Source: Sipunculus nudus
Lineage: Eukaryota; Annelida; Sipuncula; Golfingiida; Sipunculidae
NCBI GenBank assembly: GCA_026874595.1
Contig: CM049311.1
Location: 74,216,953-74,280,952 of the forward strand
Length of the DNA: 64,000 nt
Reading direction: 5' to 3'
A program made the translations under genes and the position numbers. Each line of letters begins with the position of its first letter. Positions within the stretch are counted from its first letter, which is position 1. A model generated the notes under the pieces. The model saw only the letters and a program-made list of their open reading frames with translations, was not told the origin of the DNA and ran no database searches. Below, piece after piece: positions 44,499-54,386 of this stretch.

Positions 44499-46000
44499 TA
44501 TAGGCGGATCCAGAGGGGGGCACAGCTGACCGCCTTCCCATCCACTTACAGTAGCCCCCACTCAAGAGGACCCCAGCAATACCAGTGACTGGAAACACCA
44601 CTTGAACGATCGACTGTCAAACCCCATTCCATTCAGAATGGAAATGCACTTTCTCCCATACTACTGGTAAATCGGGTGTACATAAATGTCTATATACATA
44701 AAGTAAATCACCCCTTTGGCCAGAAATAAGGCATACGTTGTGGTCATTTTATTTGCGTATATAATATAATTTAAACTGTTCTGGAGATGTTGCCGTTTCA
44801 TTTGTATGTAATTTGGGCAGTAACACATATTTCGGCAAGGCAAAGTTCTTACTCTTAAGGTCATATTCCTCCTGGCAAATGTATGACCCTATCTTGCATT
44901 GATAATAGATGAATAAGCTGAATACAGGAACAGGTTTATGTAGATGTTTTAAGAAATATTTACATGAAAACTAAAGTCTGCCGAAAAGAATTCTTGCAAT
45001 TTTTCAGCATCGTCAAAACTTCCAAATCTCTTGTAGCCGTGAAAAGCAGAGCTGCCACAGACTTGGTAGTATGAAGATGAATTCAGGACCTTTCCGCAGT
45101 TTGTTGGATCCGAACAAACTTTGCACAAAAGTGGTTTAAGGAATGACAATGATATAGTTTTATAAAGACTGCGGTCCAAGTAAATGTTAGGTTCGGATGT
45201 AGTGGAAAAGTAACATAACAGGGGAGGTTACTGGAAGGATGGATCTGTGAGGGGTGGGGTAAAACAAACCCACCAAACAAATTATAAAAATGCTTCAGTT
45301 TCATTTCAGGCTTATTTTCTCTATATTCCGATCTCCGTGTTCTTTTTTCAATACAACACGAACTTTTCCTTCCGATTGGCTTTAAGAATATAAGTGTTTA
45401 AATGTTTAAATTGTATATTTCGTTTACTGAGTATGTGAAGATTCAATAATTAAGATTTAATTATTTGTCATGTGTTTAACGATTTAGTAATTATGACCTA
45501 AAGTGTGTTTGGTGTTAATATTTCTGAAATATATCCATTGGTAAATTATTATGAGATAGGTAGAACTTAATGTAAATCCAGGTATTAATATATTTAACAG
45601 TTATTTCAATGAAGCAGTTTTTTCAATTAAATTGTTTCAGGGATTCATATCTATGACCTAAATATTTATTGATATAAAGCTGGGTTATTTTAAAAGCATT
45701 TCTATTTGTAAGATCTCTATATCATTAAATGCCATTATTAAACTTTAACTATGCTGCTAAGTGAGATATATTGAGTTTAATATTCAAATTCATGTAAGAT
45801 TAGAGTACCCATTTATCAAATATTTCTCTCTCAAATGCCACTATGTAAGATCAAAAAGGAGACTGAAAAAAATGCCTTATTTATTTTTGGTTGAAACATT
45901 CGACGTTCCATTGGTATTCAGATACGGAGCAAAATACGTAAAACTCATATTCTTGTGGCAGCTGTGCCCCCTCTTTAGCAAAATCCTGGATCCGCAACTG
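44499..46000. mobile_element. Possible hAT-like element defined by inverted ends
   Basis: The left end TATAGGCGGATCCAGAGG, continuing to GGGGGGCACAGCTG, is matched inversely at the right by CAGCTGTGCCCCCTC, continuing to CTGGATCCGCAACTG. The right arm has about a dozen extra bases between the two blocks. No clean 8-bp target duplication was seen. The interior holds a candidate cysteine-rich exon on the minus strand and a 101-codon plus-strand ORF (45761-46066) that runs over the right end. The element might instead be two related MITE ends flanking host DNA. Confidence 0.5.
44949..45118 (-). CDS. Candidate 3'-terminal exon of a cysteine-rich protein
   Basis: On the minus strand a pyrimidine-rich tract and AAAG acceptor (about 45119-45155) precede a frame reading CSDPTNCGKVLNSSSYYQVCG and onward, then a FDDAEKLQEFF helix-like part, and a stop at 44949-44951. 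The composition (Cys, Gly, Tyr, Asn, mixed charges) is far more protein-like than that of other ORFs here. The VCGS..F..Y spacing is faintly like a Kazal-type inhibitor domain, but I would not name it. An AATAAA lies about 200 bp downstream (44748-44753 on minus). The open frame extends upstream to 45179 through the presumed intron. No other exon was found. Confidence 0.35.
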
Positions 46001-46447
46001 ACAAAGTCTAGGAAACAGAATAATTTATGCCGAAAATACCGAAAAACAGCACCCGATGCTTTTTAAACTACCCCGATTGAAACGTTACAGCTCAAAAACA
46101 AATTCTGCATCATAAAACGTTATTACCTCTTCCCATACCCTCCCCCTCTGCACCCTGCCTGGCCTAAAATCTTCAATCCCCCTGATGGTCACTCTTTTTT
46201 CCGTTACAAGCTGCTGACAGTATGCAAGATATGAAATTCGGATCAAAACAGGAATTATAATTTGGTAAGTGATCGCCAGGAACATACAATGACCACTTAC
46301 ACTAAACTTGATCAATATGATCTTGTAATTCAAGGCAACTCAAGCCTCCCCCCCCCCCCTGCACAAGTTGCAACAAGGTGTTCACAATTCTCTAATAAAT
46401 ATCCTTCGATACACTTACTGTGTTGACACGTGAAGTATGTGGTGTTC
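46001..46447. other. Plain sequence, nothing recognised
   Basis: A poly-C run lies at 46349-46358 and an 82-codon minus-strand ORF without a domain at 46085-46333. Confidence 0.4.
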
Positions 46448-46489
46448 TGACGTCAATAATGTGACGTCACTTTGCTGGTTCCTATAAAA
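46448..46489 (+). promoter_or_regulatory. Two perfect CRE sites followed by a TATA box
   Basis: TGACGTCA occurs at 46448-46455 and 46462-46469, 14 bp apart, and CCTATAAAAA (TATAAAA 46483-46489) follows 13 bp later. Twin cAMP-response elements next to a TATA box make a compact polymerase II promoter plan. The tRNA-derived SINE starts right after, so the site may drive a non-coding transcript or may be chance. Confidence 0.4.
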
Positions 46490-46499
46490 ATGTGCTAAT

Positions 46500-46665
46500 A
46501 CACAGAGTGAACCTTAGAGATCTCCGTTCGCTAGAGCAACGGCAATCGGAAGGTCACTGGTTCAGTTCCCATTCGATGTGATCCAACTCTTCTCTGTATC
46601 CATGTTCTATCTCTCTATACAATGAACTTGCATGGCCATTTATACATCTCTATACAGTTACTGCT
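46500..46665 (+). mobile_element. tRNA-derived SINE
   Basis: GATCTCCGTTCGCTAGAGC looks like a worn A box with D-arm, and AAGGTCACTGGTTCAGTTCC carries a B box (46559-46569, GGTTCAGTTCC against GGTTCRANTCC) about 40 bp on. A non-tRNA body follows (TTCTCTGTATCC, ATGAACTTGCATGGCC, ATACATCTCTATA), shared with the fragment at 23130-23197. The body shared by two loci makes this a SINE and not a lone tRNA pseudogene. Confidence 0.65.
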
Positions 46666-47269
46666 GGTGACAGTAGAAAATATATCCACTAAATGTACTG
46701 CATGCAGCCTCGCTGCAGCCAATCATAAAGGTGTTTTATTATGTACTTGCAACCGTCCTATGTATTTGTATTATTAAAAAGAAAAGTACGATATTTTTTC
46801 CTCCCTTCCAGGTATCGGGGCGCTCGGCCTTGACATGCCCCATATGTCAAGTATATGAGTACAATGAAAACAAAATTGAGTTATCATTCAAACAGAATGA
46901 GTTTTGAGGCGAACTGTACATCTGGACCCATAAATGTGAATTATAAATCGCATTAATAATAAATAACATTAGTTCATCATAACTTCTACCTGCTCCCTAC
47001 TTTTGATCCCAAACTGGTAAGTTCTTTCTTTAATGATTATAGTCCGTTTCACCACCTGCTGTCCACCTGTTTTTTGTAGATGGTTTTCTTAAAAGTTATA
47101 TTTTTTAATAATTTCCAAGAAAACAACATGTGGAAGTGACAACTTAACATGGCAATTAAGAATTTCACAATAAATTCCCCGTTTATGTTTCACAACATTT
47201 TAGTCTCTTCACCATGATCTGGCAGATATGATGTGTCCCTCCATAAGTAGCCATCTTTGTTTTAACTGG
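46666..47269. other. Plain sequence, nothing recognised
   Basis: No ORF, repeat or RNA gene stands out. Confidence 0.45.
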
Positions 47270-47566
47270 TTATATTTTTTAGTGTTTACATTAGATCATC
47301 CAATCAGAATCTGTCAGCTGAGGCTGTTTTCTGCATGTAACAAATGACCTTGACTGCCATAAGTGGGTCTGATATGTTGTTAAATTTAGACTGATTTCTC
47401 ATATTTTCAAATAATTCTGTTTCTTAAATAAGGTGTAAGGTAGGTATTTATTTCCTTGCTAAAAATTAGGTTCTTTTATCCCATACTCTTCACTCCAATT
47501 GTTTTCCTTGAAATATAACTAATACAATTTTTCATAGCAAAAACAGGTGGACATGAGGGGATGAAA
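47270..47566 (+). repeat. Dispersed repeat, copy 2 of 2
   Basis: It aligns with 370-648 in the same orientation, with shared blocks as described there. The match ends at GGTGGACATGAGGGGATGAAA, the same place as in copy 1. Confidence 0.6.
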
Positions 47567-48469
47567 CGGACTATAGTAACAAGCGTGCGCACATACACGA
47601 ACACGATTTATCATTCAATTCAAATATGATTTTATTTCTGAAAACCAAGCTGAAAATATTTGGTGTCTGTGACGTACCGTGACATAATGGGTCATGTTTG
47701 TACCTGGACAGTCGAGCAGTAACACGCTACCCTGGTTGGATCCCTAGCATTTCTGTGAGAGTGGGTTGTAGTGGCTGTCCGAAGTAGGGGGGTTTCCTTC
47801 GCTCTAAAGACTAACCTCGTATTAGTTATTATAACTAGTTGTAAACTTATTGTAAAATAAATAGTTTTAGTTTATATATATATATATTTAAAACACTTTG
47901 AAACTTCGAATCCCATTAAGGGTACCTAGAGTACAATTTGATCAAATTTGACGAAATTTAATTTTTACACAGTCTGTAAAAATAATATTCTGTTCCTTAA
48001 TTAATAGAATGACGAAAAAAAAGATTTCATTCATGATATAATTAAAATTTGTAGATAATTACTGTGCTCCGGGTACGGCAATCACCTATATTACAGGTTC
48101 TTGCTTTTGATTGGACCATCGACTGATCCACTGAGTGGTTGAATTTGGCCGGAGGACGATGGTTTTTTTATTGACCCACGTGATATTAATATTTGGCTTA
48201 ATTAATTGGCCGAAGACTGTCATAACTGGTTCACACAGGTTGTATATGAGAGAATTACTCAGGACTAAGATGGACTCAGATTAACAACTCTAGTCACATT
48301 TCTTGTTATCCAATTCTAATCACATACTGGTATATATATACATATATATGTATATGGAAGGTAGTGTTACCCTCCGATGTAAAGTGCTCTATGGCCTACA
48401 GACTAGGCCAGAGCGGTATAACTCTGAAGAAAAACAACACTGTTAATTCACAACAGTCTGTTTCACGGG
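47567..48469. other. Plain sequence with a short TA patch
   Basis: TATATATATATA lies at 47876-47887 and a TATA/CATA palindromic patch at 48330-48355. ACCCTGGTTGGATCCC at about 47730 resembles a B box, but no tRNA-like fold surrounds it. Confidence 0.4.
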
Positions 48470-48928
48470 ATGCGACCCGATCATCAGGTGAATGCGGTTA
48501 GAATGAAGCTAACGGCGTGTTTTGAAAAGTCGAGACTTTACGAGACCCGTAATCTCGGGGTGCATTCGGGACATTCTGGCAGGATTTTTGCCATTTCGGT
48601 TCTCCCCCAAATGCGATCAGAATGTTCCCAATGCTTTTGGAATGCTGTAAGAAAATATAGAATGCAGTCATTGTGCAGTCAGAATACACTTCGAAGGCCG
48701 TTTGATATTTCTCCACTTAAAGTGCACGAGCATGAGCAAAACATTCGAGCCGGCCACGAGAATGAGCCCGAATATTTGGAATGCACTCAGAATGCAGTCA
48801 GAATTTTCAATATGCATTTCGAATATCCAGAAATATATACAAAGAATTTTCATTTCGACAGCATTCCTGCACATTTCGTCTCTACTGTAGCGGGGGTTTT
48901 AGGTACCCACATAAAGCTTAAGTGTTAA
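48470..48928 (+). repeat. Island of GAATGC / CAGTCAGAAT quasi-repeats
   Basis: Phrases such as GAATGCGGTTAGAATG, ATGCGATCAGAATGTTCC, GGAATGCTGTAAG, AGAATGCAGTCATTG, GTGCAGTCAGAATACAC and GGAATGCACTCAGAATGCAGTCAGAATTTTC recur with variation over about 350 bp, separated by CATTCGGGACATTCTGG-type variants. The 152-codon plus-strand ORF (and shorter ones on both strands) translates the repeat, seen as SECSQ/TQNAVR/MQS phrases, and has no other domain. From memory, proteins predicted in bivalve genomes often carry such NAVRMQSECSQ runs, which suggests a dispersed family. Confidence 0.6.
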
Positions 48929-49349
48929 TATCATCTGACTTGTGTGGCAAATCACTAAGTACCCTCACTCTTCTCCTGGTCCCCTTAACCAAATCCACAA
49001 ACGACACCAGGATTTAACAAATGAACGTTTAATACTTATAATACTAATATAATATAAAAAAAATTGCAGTTGCACTTTGCCTTGAACTTTCAAAGATTTT
49101 ATATCTCACAAATGCATATGCAAGATGTGATATTTCGCATACAAAGTGGGCGAGATCTTCAGAGATTTCATGCTGATACCATACTCCCCCCCCCCCCCAC
49201 CCCCCAACCCCCCACCCTCACCCCATGACGAAAAAAAATGATGTCATATATTTCTTAGAGAAAGGAAAGGATCCCTGACCATAACATGTAAAAATGTCCG
49301 TTATTGTGAAACTGGAGACGAGAGGTACCTGCATGAATTAGCATGTGTA
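48929..49349. other. Plain sequence with a poly-C patch
   Basis: A C-rich run with CCCCACCCCC lies at 49186-49222. No gene was seen. Confidence 0.5.
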
Positions 49350-52300
49350 GCTGCAACAGTATCAATCCGATTATTAATTGTATAATTATCTCGAATAATT
49401 ATACCATCAGTCCTATTAATAATTATATGGTTATCTTGAATTATAACAACATCAGTCTTATTAATAAATGTATGCTAATCTTGAATAATAACAACATTAG
49501 TATTATTTACTAATAATTGAATGGTTACCTCGGATAATAATAACCTCACTCTGATTAATAATTGTATGGTTATCTTAATTAATAACAACATTTCTCTTAT
49601 TATTAATTGTATGGTTTTCTTGAAAAATAACAGCATCATTATTATTAATACCCTATGGTTGTCTTATAATGACATCAGACAAGTAACTGTATGGTTATCT
49701 TGAATAATAACAACATCAGTCTGATAAATAACTATATGATTACACTGAATAATAATAACATCCGTCTTATTAATAATAGTATGGTTAACTTGACTCATAA
49801 TAACATCCGTCTCAGTAATAACTGTATGATTACCTTGAATAATAATAACATCCGTCTTAGTAATAATTGTACGGTTATCTTGAAACATAATAACATCCGT
49901 CTCAGTAATAACTGTACGGTTATCTTGAAACATAATAACATCCGTCTTAGAAATATTCTATGATTACCTTAAAAAATAACACTCGTCTTATTAATAATTG
50001 TACAGATACCTTTAATAATAATAACATCACTCTGATTAATAATCGTATGGTTATCTTGAATAATAACAGCATCAGTATTATTAATATACTATGGTTATCT
50101 TGATTAATAATGTCATCAGACATATTAATAATTGTATGGTCATCTTGAATAATAATTACATCAATCTTTTTAATAATTATATGGTTAACTTGAATAATAA
50201 TTACATCAGTCTTATTAATAATTGTAAGGTTATCTTGAATCATGATAACCTCACTCTGATAAGTAACTGTTTGTTATCTTGAATAATAACAACATCAATC
50301 TGATAAATAACTATATGATTACACTGAATAATAATAACAACCGTCTTATTAATAATAGTATGGTTAACTTGACTCATAATAACATCCGTCTTACTAATAA
50401 TAGTTTGGTTAACTTGACTCATAATAACATCCGTCTCAGTAATAACTGTACGATTGCCTTGAATAATAATAACATCCGTCTTATTAATAATTGTACAGTT
50501 ACCTTTAATAATAATAACATCACTCTGATTAATAATTGTATGGTTATCTTGAATAATAACAGCATCAGTATTATAAATATACTATGGTTATCTTGATTAA
50601 TAATGTCATCAGACATATAAATAATTGTATGGCCATCTTGAATAATAATTTCATCATTCTTTTTAATAATTATATGGTTACCTTGAATAATAATTACATC
50701 AGTCTTATTAATAATTGTAAAGTTATCTTGAATCATGATAACCTCACTCTGATAAGTAACTTTATGGTTATCTTGAATAATAACAACATCAGTCTGATAA
50801 ATAACTATATGATTACACTGAATAATAATAACATCCGTCTTATTAATAAAAGTATGGTTAACTTGACTCATAATAACATCCGTCTCAGTAATAACTGTAC
50901 GGTTATCTTGAAACATTATAACATCCGTCCTAGACATATTCTATGATTACCTTAAAAAATAACACCCGTCCTATTAATAATTGTACAGATACCTTTAATA
51001 ATAATAACATCACTCTGATTAATAATCGTATGGTTATCTTGAATAATAACAGCATCAGTATTATTAATATACTATGGTTATCTTGATTAATAATGTCATC
51101 AGACATATTAATAATTGTATGGCCATCTTGAATAATAATTACATCATTCTTTTTAATAATTATATGGTTACCTTGAATAATAATTACATCAGTCTTATTA
51201 ATAATTGTAAGGTTATCTTGAATCATGATAACCTCACTCTCATAAGTAACTATATGGTTATCTTGAATAATAACAACATTAGTCTGAAAAATAACTATAT
51301 GATTACACTGAATAATAATAACATCCGTCTTATTAATAAAAGTATGGTTAACTTGACTCATAATAGCATCCGTCTCAGTAATAACTGTATGATTACCTTG
51401 AATAATAATAACATCCGTCTCAGTAATAATTGTACGGTTATCTTGAAACATTATAACATCCGTCCTAGACATATTCTATGATTACCTTAAAAAATAACAC
51501 CCGTACTATCAATAATTGTACAGATACCTTTAATAATAATAACATCACTCTGATTAATAATCGTATGGTTATCTTGAATAATAACAGCATCAGTATTATT
51601 AATATACTATGGTTATCTTGATTAATAATGTCATCAGACATATTAATAATTGTATGGCCATCTTGAATAATAATTACATCATTCTTTTTAATAATTATAT
51701 GGTTACCTTGAATAATAATTACATCAGTCTTATTAATAATTGTAAGGTTATCTTGAATCATGATAACCTCACTCTCATAAGTAACTATATGGTTATCTTG
51801 AATAATAACAACATTAGTCTGAAAAATAACTATATGATTACACTGAATAATAATAACATCCGTCTTATTAATAAAAGTATGGTTAACTTGACTCATAATA
51901 GCATCCGTCTCAGTAATAACTGTATGATTACCTTGAATAATAATAACATCCGTCTCAGTAATAATTGTACGGTTATCTTGAAACATAATAACATCCGTCC
52001 TAGACATATTCTATGATTACCTTAAAAAATAACACCCGTACTATCAATAATTGTACAGATACCCTTAATAATAATAACATCACTCTGATTAATAATCGTA
52101 TGGTTATCTTGAATAATAACAGCATCAGTATTATTAATATACTATGGTTATCTTGATTAATAATGTCATCAGACATATTAATAATTGTATGGCCATCTTG
52201 AATAATAATTACATCAATCTTTTTAATAATTGTAAGGTTACCTTGAATAATAATTACATCAGTCTTATTAATAATTGTAAGGTTATCTTGAATCATGATA

Positions 52301-54165
52301 ACCTCACTCTGATAAGTAACTGTTTGTTATCTTGAATAATAACAACATCAATCTGATAAATAACTATATGATTACACTGAATAATAATAACAACCGTCTT
52401 ATTAATAATAGTATGGTTAACTTGACTCATAATAACATCCGTCTCAGTAATAACTGTACGATTACCTTGAATAATAATAACATCCGTCTTATTAATAATT
52501 GTACGGATACCTTTAATAATAATAACATCACTCTGATTAATAATCGTATGGTTATCTTGAATAATAACAGCATCAGTATTATTAATATACTATGGTTATC
52601 TTGATTAATAATGTGATCAGACATATTAATAATTGTATGGCCATCTTGAATATTAATTTCATCAGTCTTTTTAATAATTGTAAGGTTACCTTGAATAATA
52701 ATTACATCAGTCTTATTAATAATTGTAAGGTTATCTTGAATCATGATAACCTCACTCTGATAAGTAACTGTTTGTTATCTTGAATAATAACAACATCAAT
52801 CTGATAAATAACTATATGATTACACTGAATAATAATAACAACCGTCTTATTAATAATAGTATGGTTAACTTGACTCATAATAACATCCGTCTCAGTAATA
52901 ACTGTACGATTACCTTGAATAATAATAACATCCGTCTCAGTAATAATTGTACGGTTATCTTGAAACATAATAACATCCGTCCTAGACATATTCTATGATT
53001 ACCTTAAAAAATAACACCCGTACTATCAATAATTGTACAGATACCCTTAATAATAATAACATCACTCTGATTAATAATCGTATGGTTATCTTGAATAATA
53101 ACAGCATCAGTATTATTAATATACTATGGTTATCTTGATTAATAATGTCATCAGACATATTAATAATTGTATGGCCATCTTGAATAATAATTACATCAAT
53201 CTTTTTAATAATTATATGGTTACCTTGAATAATAATTACATCAGTCTTATTAATAATTGTAAAGTTATCTTGAATCATGATAACCTCACTCTGATAAGAA
53301 ACTGTATCGTTATCTTGAATAATAACAACATCAGTCTGATAAATAACTATATGATTACAATGAATAATAATAACATCCGTTTTATTAAAAAAAGTATAGT
53401 TAACTTGACTCATAATATCATCCGTCTCAGTAATAACTGTATGATTACCTTGAATAATAATAACATCCGTCTCAGTAATAATTGTACGGTTATCTTGAAA
53501 CATAATAACATCCGTCTTAGAAATATTCTATGATTACCTTAAAAAATAACACTCGTCTTATTAATAATTGTACAGATACCTTTAATAATAATAACATCAC
53601 TCTGATTAATAATTGTATGGTTATCTTGAATAATAACAGCATCAGTATTATTAATATACTATGGTTATCTTGATTAATAATGTGATCAGACATATTAATA
53701 ATTGTATGGTCATCTTGAATATTAATTTCATCATTCTTTTTAATAATTGTATGGTTAACTTGAATAATAATTACATCAGTCTTATTAATAATTGTAAGGT
53801 TATCTTGAATCATGATAACCTCACTCTGATAAGTAACTGTATGGTTATCTTGAATAATAACAACATCAGTCTGATAAATAACTATATGATTACACTGAAT
53901 AACAATAACATCCGTCTTATTAATAATAGTATGGTTAACTTGACTCATAATAACATCCGTCTCAGTAATAACTGTATGATTACCTTGAATAATAATAACA
54001 TCCGTCTTAGTAATAATTGTACGGTTATCTTGAAACATAATAACATCCGTCTTAGAAATAACTGTATCATTACCTTGAACAATAATTACATCCGTCTTAT
54101 TAATAACTGTATGGTTACCTTTAATAATAATAAACATCACTCTGATTAATTATTGTATGGTTATC
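49350..54165. repeat. 4.8-kb higher-order minisatellite of ~44.6-bp monomers
   Basis: The basic unit is like CTGATTAATAATTGTATGG + TTATCTTGAATAATAACAACATCAGT, 44-45 bp, about 108 copies. Monomer variants recur in fixed order. The landmark CTATGGTTATCTTGATTAAT falls near 49652 (variant), 50088, 50581, 51071, 51606, 52141, 52589, 53123 and 53658. The intervals are 436, 493, 490, 535, 535, 448, 534 and 535 bp, i.e. 10, 11, 11, 12, 12, 10, 12 and 12 monomers. Units 51071-51605 and 51606-52140 are almost identical, so amplification was recent. ORFs of 60-207 codons on both strands, with 15-residue repeats (NNNNIRLINNSMVNL plus; TDVIIIQGNHTVITE minus), arise because 45 is a multiple of 3. A 535-bp unit is not, so no frame survives through the array. 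Confidence 0.95.
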
Positions 54166-54386
54166 TTTGACACCTTCATCCCTATTTAACATGGACCTAC
54201 TGTTTTGCACACACAAAAAATCCTCAGACGGGTTCTATAGATAATTTCTGTTGAATTTTATATTCCCTCCACTAATAATGTTTATAATATCTCGTATGAC
54301 ACCAGCAGAATAAGTCAATGTATTTTCTATTTCATGGGAGATAATTTCGTTTGTAAAATAGCCACCAGATGGCCCTTTGTAGCAGC
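54166..54386. other. Short plain spacer
   Basis: It lies between the end of the minisatellite and the inverted 2.3-kb repeat. Nothing was recognised. Confidence 0.6.

Noticed and set aside
46519-46570. Functional tRNA gene
   Set aside because: The A and B boxes are degenerate, a full cloverleaf cannot be drawn, and the SINE body that follows recurs at 23130.
47715-47760. tRNA-like B box GGTTGGATCCC
   Set aside because: No A box at the right distance and no cloverleaf-like pairing.
48470-48928. 152-codon ORF as a gene
   Set aside because: Its sequence follows the GAATGC/CAGTCAGAAT quasi-repeat, and shorter frames are also open on the other strand.
53517-54140. 207-codon minus-strand ORF, the longest in the window
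   Set aside because: It is a translation of the 44.6-bp minisatellite. Comparable ORFs occur on both strands in every higher-order unit and break when the unit length is not a multiple of 3.
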